In this document: positions 1 to 7,322 of the stretch, piece by piece | Numbering within the stretch: the stretch's first letter is position 1 | How the letters are laid out: every line of letters begins with the position of its first letter | From: GMQP-bins7 sp963776565 | Lineage (GTDB): Bacteria > Actinomycetota > Thermoleophilia > Gaiellales > Gaiellaceae | NCBI GenBank assembly: GCA_963776565.1 | Contig: CAVZNF010000015.1 | Span: forward strand, 310,001 to 374,000 | DNA length: 64,000 nt | Reading direction: 5' to 3' | The notes under the pieces: model-generated | Told to the model about the DNA's origin: nothing | The model's input: the letters and a program-made list of their open reading frames with translations, nothing else | Database searches by the model: none | Made by a program: the position numbers and the translations under genes

Positions 1-1196
1 GCGCTCTTTCGCCGTGTCAACTCACGTGCTTTCCGAGCCGCCTGGCGGGCATTGCGCGCCGCAATCGCCTTGGAGACGATCTGACGAGCCTCGGTCTTGT
101 TTTCCTCCAGGAACTCCGCGAGTTGCTGATTGACGATCTTCTCGACCAGCCCTGCGATTCCCGGGTTTCCGAGCTTGGTCTTCGTCTGACCCTCGAACTG
201 CGGGTTCCGGAGCTTCACGGAGATGACGGCAGCCAGTCCTTCGCGCGCGTCCTCGCCCTCGAGGTTGTCGTCGCGCTCCTTGAGGAGTCCCTCCTGGCGC
301 GCGTACTGGTTGAGCGTACGAGTCAGAGCAGCACGAAAGCCCTGCAAGTGCGCGCCACCCTCGGTGGTGTTGATGTTGTTCGCGAACGAGAAGACGGACT
401 CGACGTACGAGTTGTTCCACTGCATCGCGACCTCGAGAGCTCCCTCGTCGCTCTCGCCCTCGAAGTAGACGATGTGCTTGTGCACGGGGTCCTTCGCCTC
501 GTTGACATGCGCAACGAAGTCCCGGATCCCGCCCTCGTAGAAGAACTCGTCGGTCCGGCCGCCGGCGCGCTCGTCGCGAAGCACGATCCGCAACCCGCGG
601 GTGAGAAACGCGGTCTCGCGCAGGCGTTGGAGAAGCGTGGCGGCGTCGAAGTCGGTCTCCTCGAACACCTCCGAGTCGGGCAGGAAGGAGATGATCGTCC
701 CGGACTCGTCCTTCGGAGCCACGCCGACTGTCTCCATGTCTCCTGTGGGCTCGCCGCGGGCGAACTCCTGCCGGTACACCTTGCCGTCGCGTCGCACCTC
801 GGCGACGAGCCACTCGGAGAGGGCGTTGACGACCGAGACGCCGACTCCGTGCAGGCCGCCCGAGACCTTGTAGCCATCGCCCCCGAACTTCCCGCCCGCG
901 TGGAGCTTCGTCAAAACCACCGTCAGTGCAGGGAGTCCTTGCTCAGCGATCACGTCCACCGGGATCCCCGCGCCGGTGTCCCGCACGGTCACGGAGTTGT
1001 CCGGATGGATCGTGACGTCGACGAGATCGTTTCGCCCCGCGAGTGCCTCATCGACGGCGTTGTCGACCACCTCGTAGACGAGGTGATGCAGGCCTCGCGA
1101 GCCCGTCGACCCGATGTACATACCGGGTCGTAGACGGACCGGATCGAGACCCTCGAGGACAGTGATGTCCTTTGCGGTGTACGCTGCTTCGGCCAT
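1..1196 (-). CDS. gyrB: DNA gyrase subunit B, N-terminal 398 residues (runs off window)
   Basis: ATP-binding subunit of the type II topoisomerase that introduces negative supercoils. The minus-strand reading starts MAEAAYTAKDITVLEGLD at ATG 1196. It shows the GHKL ATPase N-box (EVVDNAVDEAL), the DTGAGIPVD turn, the lid GGLHGVGVSVVN and the transducer motif QTKTKLGN, then ends in TRRKS at the window edge, so the TOPRIM and C-terminal parts lie outside. It is the last visible gene of the leftward dnaA-dnaN-recF-dciA-gyrB series. The 46-nt gap before it holds a 14-nt motif shared with the dnaA upstream region. No clear Shine-Dalgarno is seen. Confidence 0.97.
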   Translation of the reverse strand, partial: MAEAAYTAKDITVLEGLDPVRLRPGMYIGSTGSRGLHHLVYEVVDNAVDEALAGRNDLVDVTIHPDNSVTVRDTGAGIPVDVIAEQGLPALTVVLTKLHAGGKFGGDGYKVSGGLHGVGVSVVNALSEWLVAEVRRDGKVYRQEFARGEPTGDMETVGVAPKDESGTIISFLPDSEVFEETDFDAATLLQRLRETAFLTRGLRIVLRDERAGGRTDEFFYEGGIRDFVAHVNEAKDPVHKHIVYFEGESDEGALEVAMQWNNSYVESVFSFANNINTTEGGAHLQGFRAALTRTLNQYARQEGLLKERDDNLEGEDAREGLAAVISVKLRNPQFEGQTKTKLGNPGIAGLVEKIVNQQLAEFLEENKTEARQIVSKAIAARNARQAARKARELTRRKS

Positions 1197-1199
1197 TAA

Positions 1200-1213
1200 A
1201 AAAGCCCTGCAAA
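1200..1213 (-). repeat. 14-nt motif upstream of gyrB, repeated near dnaA
   Basis: TTTGCAGGGCTTTT read on the minus strand ends 3 nt before the gyrB ATG. The same 14 nt occurs at 5553-5566 on the plus strand. Flanking bases are also partly similar (GCC, TATT and a GC-rich GGCGGGG block in the same order). The function is unknown; a shared protein-binding site or a small duplicated segment are both possible. Confidence 0.6.
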
Positions 1214-1242
1214 TCGCCATATTGCGGGGCGGGTCAAGTGTA

Positions 1243-1716
1243 TCAGAAGTCGCGGTCGGACCGGGCCTTGACCAGGCTCGCTCGAGCCGCCCTCGCGACG
1301 AGCTCGCGGAGCTCCGGATCGTCGATCTCCGAGGCCGCCGCGGCGGCCTCGGACTCGATCTCGGGAGGCACCGCGATCGGCGGATCGTTCTCGGTCGCGG
1401 CGTCTTCGATGGGCGTCGGCGGCTCTGGAATCGGGCCCACTGCGAACCTCACTGCCGGCGGCGTGGCATCGGCGAGTCGCGCACGCAGTCCGTCGAGGAT
1501 CGCGTCCTGGAGGAGGTCGAGCTCGTGTGCCCAGGTGGACGACGCGACGGCCACGTGCAGCGTCCCGTCCCTGCCGAGCCTGAGCGGCCAGGCCTGTCGC
1601 GCGACCGCCGCGCCGACCGCGGCCGGCCAGGCGGCGGTGATCGCGGCGAGCGGAATCGCATCGCGGCTCCCGCTCCGCGCCAGCTCTCGGTCGATCTCGC
1701 CGCCGATGCGCTCCAT
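1243..1716 (-). CDS. dciA: DciA-like DUF721 protein, putative helicase loader
   Basis: 157-residue protein of the DUF721/DciA family. DciA recruits or loads the replicative helicase DnaB in bacteria lacking DnaC/DnaI. The fold region is visible as IPLAAITAAWPAAVGAAVA followed by a segment with LHVAVASSTWAHELDLL, typical of the family; the C-terminal third is acidic and low complexity. The ATG at 1716 shares one base with the recF stop, so translation is probably coupled; a TTG at 1719 is an alternative start. Position between recF and gyrB is the usual actinobacterial one. Function is assigned by family and context, not by a catalytic motif. Confidence 0.85.
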   Translation of the reverse strand: MERIGGEIDRELARSGSRDAIPLAAITAAWPAAVGAAVARQAWPLRLGRDGTLHVAVASSTWAHELDLLQDAILDGLRARLADATPPAVRFAVGPIPEPPTPIEDAATENDPPIAVPPEIESEAAAAASEIDDPELRELVARAARASLVKARSDRDF

Positions 1717-2771
1717 CAACGAACCTCGCCCGGGGACACGGCAAGGAGTTGTGCCGGCTCACCAGGAAGCGCCTCGGCCGCCGTCGCGGTGACGACGGTC
1801 TGGGTCGCCCGAGAGATCATGGCTGCGAGTGCTCGCCGGCGTTCACCGTCGAGCTCGGAGAGGACGTCGTCGAGGAGCACGAGCGGCGATGTCCCCAGGC
1901 GGTCTCGCAGCGCGTCGGCCTCTGCCATCACGAGGGAGAGCACCGCGACCCGCTGCTCTCCCTGCGAGCCGAACACGCGAAGGTCTCGGCCGTCCCCTTC
2001 GATGCGCATGTCGTGCAGATGCGGCCCTGCGCCTGTGACGCCTCGATCGATGTCGGCTTCCAGTCTGTCCTCGAGCTCGGCCTCGCTCACGGGCTCGCCC
2101 TCGTATGCCAGCGTCGCCGAGCCGAGACCCAGCGCGCCGGCGGACTGCGTGAACGGCTCGGAGAGGAGCGCCAGCGCCTCCGTCCTTGCACGAACCAGCT
2201 CCTCACCCAGCGCGACCACCCGCCCCGTCCACGGCGCCAGCGCGTCCCGCGTCGACTGAGCGGCACGGATGCGACGCAGAGCGGCGTTGCGCTGCCCGAC
2301 AGCCGCCGCGTAGTCGTTCGCAAGCGTCGCGCGTGCGGGGAGCAGCCGTCCCACTGCGCGGTCGAGGTATGCGCGTCGCGTCGCCGGAGCGCCCTTGACG
2401 ACAGCGAGACGGTCTGGCGTGAACACGAGCGTCATCAGCTCGTGGCGAAGCCGTTCGGCCGAGGCGAGCCGCTCCCCGTTGAGCGTGACCCTGCGAGGCT
2501 CGCGAGGAGCGAGAACGATGTCCGTCTCGAACGCGTTGTCGCCGGTCGAGCCGCGGAGCGTCACCTTTCCGGCGTTCGCGCCGAAGCGGATCAGCTGTGC
2601 GTCGCGGCGAGCGCGCGGCGAGAACCCCTGCGTTCCGACGTGGAGCGCCTCCAGGAGGTTCGTCTTCCCGGCGCCGTTCAAGCCGTGAAGCAGCACGACT
2701 CCGGGTGACAGCTCGAGCTCGAGAGCGGCGTACGAGCGGAAGTCGCGGAGCGTGACGTCGCGGACGATCAG
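1716..2771 (-). CDS. recF: DNA replication/repair ATPase RecF (probable CTG start)
   Basis: SMC-like ATPase that helps RecO and RecR load RecA at single-strand gaps. Walker A GLNGAGKTN lies at about residues 30-38. The ABC-type signature FGSQGEQR and Walker B LLLDD-type PLVLLDDVLSELDG lie near the C-terminus. At about 351 residues it is close to family length. No ATG, GTG or TTG lies in a sensible place: the family N-terminus (LIVRDVTLRDFRSY) begins at a CTG at 2771 that overlaps the dnaN TGA (CTGA). In-frame upstream sequence continues into dnaN and is not RecF-like. The start therefore looks like a CTG translated by coupling to dnaN, or the true start has been altered. Confidence 0.93.
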   Translation of the reverse strand: MIVRDVTLRDFRSYAALELELSPGVVLLHGLNGAGKTNLLEALHVGTQGFSPRARRDAQLIRFGANAGKVTLRGSTGDNAFETDIVLAPREPRRVTLNGERLASAERLRHELMTLVFTPDRLAVVKGAPATRRAYLDRAVGRLLPARATLANDYAAAVGQRNAALRRIRAAQSTRDALAPWTGRVVALGEELVRARTEALALLSEPFTQSAGALGLGSATLAYEGEPVSEAELEDRLEADIDRGVTGAGPHLHDMRIEGDGRDLRVFGSQGEQRVAVLSLVMAEADALRDRLGTSPLVLLDDVLSELDGERRRALAAMISRATQTVVTATAAEALPGEPAQLLAVSPGEVR

Positions 2772-3892
2772 CCCGCGAGGCGGATGGGCATGATCAGGTA
2801 CCAGAAGCTCTCGTCGGGAGCTGCGATCAGTCCCGGCCGCAGACGGTTGATGAGTTTGAGCTGGACGACATCGGCCGCGACAGCCTCGAGGCCGTCGCGC
2901 AGGAAGTCGGGATTGAAACCGATCTCGAGCTCCTCGCCCGCGTACTCGATCGGGAGCGATTCCGTCGCCTCCCCGACGTCTTGCGTCTGAGCCGAGACGG
3001 TGAGCTCGCCGTCTGCGAAGCGCAGGCGCAACGGCGCGTTTCGCTGCGCCATCAAGCCTGCGCGGCGGACGACTTCGAGCAGCGCGACACGCGGAGTCGC
3101 GATCTCGATCTCGAAGGTCTCCGGGAGGAGCTGCTTGTAGTTCGGAAACTGCCCGTCGATGCGGCGGCTCGTGAGCCATACGTCGCCGGCCGAGAAGATG
3201 ACGTGATTCTCGTGCACTCCGAGCTCCACGTCCTCGGCGGAGCCGGCGAGCCGCGCAAGCTCCTGAAGCGCGCGTGCAGGAATGATCGCGTCGAGTTCGG
3301 GGCCGCTCGCAGAGAGCGCCGTCTCCTTCACGGCTAAGCGATACGAGTCGGTCGCGGCCATGATCAGCTGGTCGCCTTCGAACCGAACCAGAACGCCAGT
3401 CAAGACCGGCCGTGACTCGTCTCGCGAAGCTGCGCGGCCGACCTTCTCGATGGTGGCCAGAAGGGCGGCCGCGTCGATCTTCTGCAAGGGAACGTCGAGC
3501 GGTGGGAGTCGCGGGAAGTCCTCGGCGCTGTAGACGTTCAGCCGCGACGCATGCTTGCCCGAGGCGACGGAAAGGACGCCCTCACCCTCGTCGTATGCAA
3601 GCGTGACGGACTCGTCGGGCAGGAGCCGAACGAGATCGGTGAGAAGGCGACCCGGGACGACGACGCTCGCGTCGCCTTCGATCTCCCCTTCGAGAGATGC
3701 CCGGATCGAGATCTCCATGTCGGTCGCAGCGAGAGAGAGCTTCCCCTCCTCGGCGTGGAGCAGGATCCCTCCGAGCACCTGCACGGCGCCGCGAGTCGAC
3801 ACAGCACGTGACACGACGGCCAGGGCTGCCGAGAGCTCTGCCTTCTGGCAGGTGACGCGAAGCGCGGTAGTCGACACGGTGTTTGTGTTCAT
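2768..3892 (-). CDS. dnaN: DNA polymerase III sliding clamp subunit beta
   Basis: 374-residue processivity clamp with three repeated domains. It starts MNTNTVSTTALRVTC at ATG 3892. Family landmarks include the first domain around LLHAEEGKLSLAATDMEISI, the centre with SRPVLTGVLVRFEGDQL, and the conserved end YLIMPIRLAG. It lies between dnaA and recF, and its stop overlaps the recF start by 4 nt. The upstream 159-nt spacer carries origin-like elements, so its promoter overlaps the origin region. Length and ends match the family, and no frame disruption is seen. Confidence 0.98.
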   Translation of the reverse strand: MNTNTVSTTALRVTCQKAELSAALAVVSRAVSTRGAVQVLGGILLHAEEGKLSLAATDMEISIRASLEGEIEGDASVVVPGRLLTDLVRLLPDESVTLAYDEGEGVLSVASGKHASRLNVYSAEDFPRLPPLDVPLQKIDAAALLATIEKVGRAASRDESRPVLTGVLVRFEGDQLIMAATDSYRLAVKETALSASGPELDAIIPARALQELARLAGSAEDVELGVHENHVIFSAGDVWLTSRRIDGQFPNYKQLLPETFEIEIATPRVALLEVVRRAGLMAQRNAPLRLRFADGELTVSAQTQDVGEATESLPIEYAGEELEIGFNPDFLRDGLEAVAADVVQLKLINRLRPGLIAAPDESFWYLIMPIRLAG

Positions 3893-3908
3893 TACTGAAG
3901 AAAAAGAC

Positions 3909-3923
3909 TAGTAGTAGTCATAG
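3909..3923 (+). promoter_or_regulatory. DnaA-trio-like repeat
   Basis: Five consecutive triplets TAG TAG TAG TCA TAG on the plus strand (CTA-type on the minus strand). They lie next to an AT-rich run and on the dnaN side of the DnaA boxes. DnaA-trios guide DnaA filament assembly on one strand during origin melting. Orientation relative to dnaA and dnaN agrees with the Bacillus subtilis arrangement as known for the family. Confidence 0.6.
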
Positions 3924-3991
3924 GAGTGTGAGTTGTGGGGAGGACGGGCGAATTCTGGCTCGAGAGCAGGAAAAACGGCTGTTGAAGCATT

Positions 3992-4000
3992 TGTGGACAG
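3992..4000 (-). promoter_or_regulatory. DnaA box CTGTCCACA
   Basis: Nine bases differing from TTATCCACA at two positions. The identical nonamer occurs at 5582-5590 in the dnaA-rpmH spacer, which supports it as a real box variant in this genome. Confidence 0.6.
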
Positions 4001-4051
4001 GTGATTTGTTGCCAACAGGCAGCCGACAGGACGAGCGCTGGACCCCCAACA

Positions 4052-5488
4052 TCAGCGTGCCTGCTTGATGCGCGCGGTCAACTCTTGCACAAGGTTGTAC
4101 ACAGAGCGATCCTCGCGAATGAGCTTCGTGATCTTGTCCTTCGCATGGATCACCGTCGTGTGATCGCGGCCCCCGAACTCCTTGCCGATCATTGGGAGCG
4201 ACGCGTCGGTGAGCTCGCGTGAGAGGTACATCGCAACCTGCCGCGGATACGCGACGGCCTGCGAGCGCCGCGGGCTCACGAGCTCGTCGTGCGTGACGCC
4301 GAAGCGCTGCGAGACCGTCTCCTGGATCCGAGCGATAGTTACCTCCGGCGCCGCTTCGCCTTGCGGGTACACGTCCTTCAGGACGTTCTCGGCAAGCTCG
4401 ACCGTGAGCGGACGGTCGGTGAGCGAGGAGAACGCGACGACACGGGTCAGCGCTCCCTCGAGCTCGCGAATGTTTGCCGACACGCGGCTCGCGATGAACG
4501 TCAGCACCTCGGGATCCGTGATCGCGATCCCCTCCGTCTCGACGCGCTTGCGCAGGATCGCGATTCGCGTCTCGAGGTCAGGCGCCTGGATGTCCGTGAG
4601 AAGGCCCCATTCGAACCGCGAGCGAAGCCGTTCCTCCAGCGTCGCGATCTCGCGAGGCGGGCGGTCGGACGAGATGATGATCTGCGCACCGCCTTCGTAG
4701 AGGGAATTGAACGTGTGGAAGAACTCCTCCTGGATCCGCTCCTTGCCCTCGATGAACTGGATGTCGTCGACGAGGAGAACGTCGTAGTTGCGGTAGCGCC
4801 GCTTGAAGCCCTCGATGCGCGTGCCGCGCTCGCGCACCGCGTCGATGAACTCGTTCATGAACGTCTCGCTCGTGACGTAGCGCGCGGTGAGACGCCGCGA
4901 GTGCTGCCGCACATAGTGGCCGATCGCCTGCAGCAGGTGCGTCTTCCCGAGACCGGTTCCGCCGTAGATGAAGAGCGGGTTGTACGCCTGGGCGGGGGCC
5001 TCGGCAACGGCGAGCGCGGCCGCGTGCGCGAAGCGGTTCGACGACCCGATCACGAAGAGGTCGAAGGTGTACTTCGGATTGAGCTCGACGTCGCCGGCTT
5101 CCCGCTGCGCTGTTGCCTGTGCCTGCTGTTGTGGCGCAGGTTCGGCCGGTCGCTCGGGAGCGGTGGGGCGAGCGAGGGGTCGCTCGCTCACGGCGAAGGT
5201 GACGGAAGCCCCCTTCGTCGCCGTATCGCCTGCCGCCGCCCGCGCGACGACATCGAGGAAATGCCCCTCGATCCAGTCCAGCGTGAAATCGTTCGGCACC
5301 TCGACGACGAGCTGCCCGCCGCTCAACGACTGGGGCCGAGCCTGACCGAACCAGGTGTCGTACGTCGTGTCGGTGAGGGTGTCCCTCAGCCGGCCGGCGA
5401 TGGCATTCCAGAGATCATCGGCTCGTGTCTCGGCTGGGTGCTGCAACCGTCCTCGCGCTTCATCGGGGCCGTCGGAAGGGGCGAGCAT
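4052..5488 (-). CDS. dnaA: Chromosomal replication initiator protein DnaA
   Basis: 478-residue AAA+ initiator that binds DnaA boxes and melts oriC. Domain I spans about residues 25-90 (DDLWNAIAGRL, YDTWFGQARP). A Pro/Gln-rich linker runs about 105-135. The AAA+ core has Walker A GGTGLGKTHLL near 177-187 and Walker B VLLVDDIQF near 237-245. The C-terminal DNA-binding domain contains the DnaA signature GGRDHTTVIHAKDKI. The start ATG 5488 gives a normal domain I with a short extra leader of about 20 residues. It is transcribed away from rpmH. DnaA boxes in the 263-nt upstream spacer suggest autoregulation. Confidence 0.98.
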   Translation of the reverse strand: MLAPSDGPDEARGRLQHPAETRADDLWNAIAGRLRDTLTDTTYDTWFGQARPQSLSGGQLVVEVPNDFTLDWIEGHFLDVVARAAAGDTATKGASVTFAVSERPLARPTAPERPAEPAPQQQAQATAQREAGDVELNPKYTFDLFVIGSSNRFAHAAALAVAEAPAQAYNPLFIYGGTGLGKTHLLQAIGHYVRQHSRRLTARYVTSETFMNEFIDAVRERGTRIEGFKRRYRNYDVLLVDDIQFIEGKERIQEEFFHTFNSLYEGGAQIIISSDRPPREIATLEERLRSRFEWGLLTDIQAPDLETRIAILRKRVETEGIAITDPEVLTFIASRVSANIRELEGALTRVVAFSSLTDRPLTVELAENVLKDVYPQGEAAPEVTIARIQETVSQRFGVTHDELVSPRRSQAVAYPRQVAMYLSRELTDASLPMIGKEFGGRDHTTVIHAKDKITKLIREDRSVYNLVQELTARIKQAR

Positions 5489-5552
5489 ACCACCATCGTG
5501 GAGGCCGTCTCAATGCCGGTAATCCCCCGCCTGTGGATGAAAATAGGGCCAT

Positions 5553-5566
5553 TTTGCAGGGCTTTT
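5553..5566 (+). repeat. Second copy of the gyrB upstream 14-nt motif
   Basis: TTTGCAGGGCTTTT, identical to the complement of 1200-1213. It sits between two DnaA-box-like sites in the dnaA upstream region. Its orientation relative to dnaA is opposite to that of the gyrB copy relative to gyrB. Confidence 0.6.
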
Positions 5567-5570
5567 CATT

Positions 5571-5600
5571 CTTCCACACCACTGTCCACAGGTGTGGAAG
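5571..5600. repeat. Perfect 10-bp inverted repeat around a DnaA box
   Basis: Arms CTTCCACACC (5571-5580) and GGTGTGGAAG (5591-5600) are exact reverse complements separated by ACTGTCCACA. Each arm holds a TTCCACA box-like core, so three DnaA-box-like sites are packed into 30 bp, the outer two facing each other. Confidence 0.85.
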
Positions 5601-5710
5601 ATGATCACGGCGTTGTCGGAAGCGCCAACGGGGAAGTTCCAAGAGCAGCGATTTCGAGAACGGACCTCGCGAGGCTGACTGTGGAAAACTTCGGCCGGGA
5701 GCGGTCCGTC

Positions 5711-5716
5711 TATACT
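5711..5716 (+). promoter_or_regulatory. -10 element TATACT for rpmH operon
   Basis: TATACT lies 35 nt before the rpmH GTG, which leaves a short 5' leader. No convincing -35 is seen. The position fits the promoter of the rpmH-rnpA-yidD-yidC-jag-rsmG series. Confidence 0.5.
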
Positions 5717-5751
5717 CGCCGCTCTCCGCACGCAGATCGACTCCATACGAC

Positions 5752-5886
5752 GTGAAACGCACCTATCAACCGAACGTTCGTCGCCGGAAGCGGCGTCACG
5801 GGTTCCGAGCGCGGATGTCCACGCGCGGCGGCCGCGCGATCCTCAAGCGGCGGCGAGCGCGTGGGCGCAAGCGGCTCTCCGCCTGA
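5752..5886 (+). CDS. rpmH: 50S ribosomal protein L34
   Basis: 44 residues starting MKRTYQPNVRRRKRRHGFRA from a GTG at 5752 and ending LSA. It has the very basic composition and the conserved N-terminus KRTYQPN, the HGFRARM core and the C-terminal KGR/RKRL type of L34. It is part of the large ribosomal subunit. It is first in the rightward series that continues with rnpA 10 nt downstream, the usual arrangement next to dnaA. Confidence 0.97.
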   Translation: MKRTYQPNVRRRKRRHGFRARMSTRGGRAILKRRRARGRKRLSA

Positions 5887-5896
5887 GACGCGCGCA

Positions 5897-6247
5897 GTGC
5901 AGCGGCGCAACCGGCTCTCCCGGTCGAAGGACTTCGACACGGTCTACCGCCGCGGCCGCTCGGCGTCGGGCCGATATCTCGTGCTCCATTGGTTCCCGCG
6001 CGACGACGACCCGGACGGCGAGCCGCGCCTCGGGCTGGCGGTTCCGAGAGCGGTCGGTTCGGCGGTCACGAGGAACCGTGTGAAGCGGTTGCTCCGGGAG
6101 GCGTGGCGCGAGCTCCTTCCCACCGTTCCGCCGGGACAGGACTACGTCCTCGCGGCTCGCCCTGGGCTCGCGGAGCCCGCCGAGGTCCGCGGCGGGGACT
6201 GGCTCGTCGCTGAGATCGCAGGCGTGCTCGAGAAGGCGCGCTCATGA
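5897..6247 (+). CDS. rnpA: Ribonuclease P protein component
   Basis: 116-residue basic protein that binds RNase P RNA and helps process tRNA 5' ends. It starts VQRRNRLSRSKDFDTVYRRG at GTG 5897, and the family signature RNRVKRLLREAWRE is present near residues 60-75. An upstream in-frame start at 5861 would overlap rpmH and adds residues unlike the family, so GTG 5897 is preferred. Its stop overlaps the yidD ATG by 4 nt (ATGA). Confidence 0.95.
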   Translation: MQRRNRLSRSKDFDTVYRRGRSASGRYLVLHWFPRDDDPDGEPRLGLAVPRAVGSAVTRNRVKRLLREAWRELLPTVPPGQDYVLAARPGLAEPAEVRGGDWLVAEIAGVLEKARS

Positions 6248-6501
6248 GATATCTCGGCATAGGTCTCGTGCAGGCGTGGCGGTGGACCTTCGGCCTCCTC
6301 ACACCACAAGGCACCTGCAAGTACCACCCGACCTGCTCGCAGTACGCCATCGACGCGTTCCGTGAGTTCGGCTTCGTACGCGGGAGCGTGCTCGCGAGCT
6401 GGCGGCTGCTGCGGTGCAACCCGTGGAGCCACGGCGGCGTCGACTACGCCCACGACCAGTCGGTCTTCCCGCTCGGTAAGTCGCGAAAGGCCCGCGCGTG
6501 A
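6244..6501 (+). CDS. yidD: Membrane protein insertion efficiency factor YidD
   Basis: 85-residue protein with the family core YHPTCSQYAIDAFREFG and the cysteine-containing RCNPWSHGGVDY segment. It has an amphipathic N-terminal helix (LVQAWRWTFGLL). YidD assists YidC in inserting inner-membrane proteins. It overlaps rnpA by 4 nt at its start and yidC by 4 nt at its stop, so the three are likely translated together. Confidence 0.95.
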   Translation: MRYLGIGLVQAWRWTFGLLTPQGTCKYHPTCSQYAIDAFREFGFVRGSVLASWRLLRCNPWSHGGVDYAHDQSVFPLGKSRKARA

Positions 6502-7322
6502 TTGTCGGCGGCCTCCTCTCCCCGCTGGAGAACGTCCTCACGGACGTCCTCAACTGGCTTCACGACACCGGCGGGCTCTCTTGGGCGTGGTCGATCGTGG
6601 CGCTGACGGTGATGGTTCGGATCCTGCTCGTCCCGGTCGCCATCAGGCAGATCCACTCGATGCAGAGCCTGCAGATCCATGCCCCGGAGATGAAGGCGAT
6701 CCAGCAGCGCTACAAGGCCGATCGCCAGAAGCAGTCGGAAGAGCTCATGAAGTTCTACAAGGAGAACAAGATCAACCCGTACGCGTCTTGTCTTCCGATC
6801 GTCTTCCAGATCCCAATCTTCATCTCGCTCTTCTTCGTTCTCAAGGACGCCGAGAAGCACATCTTCAATGGAGCCTCGGACTCCGCTCTCCAGTGGCTGG
6901 GTCTCGTGAACATCACGGAGCCTGTGAAGACGGGCTGGGGGCCGGTGCTCATCACCGTGTACGTCGCCAGCCAGCTCACGTCGACGTACCTCATGTCGAC
7001 CTCGATGCAGAGCAAGGCGCAGCGCTACATGATCATGATCCTGCCGATCGCGTTCCTGCCGTTCATCCTCCGCTTCCCATCCGGTCTGATGATCTACTGG
7101 CTCACCACGAACCTGTGGACGACCGGGCAGGGGATCATCACTCGCCGGCAGATGCCGAGACCGGTGGTTGCTCCCAAGCGGTCCAGCAGGACGCCGCCGA
7201 AGGAGGAACCCGACGGGTCGAGCAACGGCGAGCCGCCGTCCCCTGACGACGCGCCGCGCGCTAGCTCGAGCGGTGCACCGCGGCGCGTGAAGCGCAGACG
7301 AGGCGGAAGGACGAGAAAGTGA
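6498..7322 (+). CDS. yidC: Membrane protein insertase YidC/Oxa1
   Basis: 274-residue insertase of the short, Gram-positive/actinobacterial type with no large periplasmic domain. The first membrane segment follows SWAWSIVALTVMVRILLVPV. A cytoplasmic coiled region has EMKAIQQRYKADRQKQSEELMKFYKE. The conserved INPYASCLPIVFQIPIFISLF and later membrane segments (MIMILPIAFLPFILRFPSGL) follow. The tail from about residue 230 is hydrophilic and ends very basic (RRVKRRRGGRTRK), typical for ribosome contact. The GTG start overlaps the yidD stop (GTGA), and the stop overlaps the jag GTG. Confidence 0.96.
   Translation: MIVGGLLSPLENVLTDVLNWLHDTGGLSWAWSIVALTVMVRILLVPVAIRQIHSMQSLQIHAPEMKAIQQRYKADRQKQSEELMKFYKENKINPYASCLPIVFQIPIFISLFFVLKDAEKHIFNGASDSALQWLGLVNITEPVKTGWGPVLITVYVASQLTSTYLMSTSMQSKAQRYMIMILPIAFLPFILRFPSGLMIYWLTTNLWTTGQGIITRRQMPRPVVAPKRSSRTPPKEEPDGSSNGEPPSPDDAPRASSSGAPRRVKRRRGGRTRK

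Larger units (their letters stand above)
3893..4051. other. dnaA-dnaN spacer, probable oriC unwinding region
   Basis: 159 nt without a gene between the dnaA stop and the dnaN start. On the minus strand the order is a DnaA-box-like CTGTCCACA (4000-3992), a GC-rich stretch with a weak box (TCCCCACAA around 3941-3933), a CTA-type trinucleotide run (3923-3909), then an AT-rich stretch before dnaN. This order of box, GC-rich spacer, DnaA-trio and AT-rich DNA matches the basal unwinding system described for bacterial origins. That the origin is here is inferred from motif order and gene neighbourhood. Confidence 0.7.
5489..5751. promoter_or_regulatory. dnaA-rpmH divergent spacer with DnaA-box cluster
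   Basis: 263 nt without a gene. It contains CTGTGGATGA (5531-5540), a perfect inverted repeat with a central CTGTCCACA (5571-5600), and TGTGGAAAA (5680-5688), whose complement TTTTCCACA fits the DnaA-box consensus exactly. It also holds the 14-nt motif shared with the gyrB upstream region (5553-5566) and a TATACT element (5711-5716) for rpmH. It probably serves dnaA autoregulation and may be a second origin module. Confidence 0.75.

Noticed and set aside
1114..2259. Long plus-strand frames across dciA and recF
   Set aside because: They are opposite-strand shadows of recognised genes with low-complexity Arg/Ser-rich products.
5750..5760. ACGTGAAAC at the rpmH start as half of a parS site
   Set aside because: The left half does not match the palindrome, and the right half is simply the rpmH start codons GTG AAA CGC.
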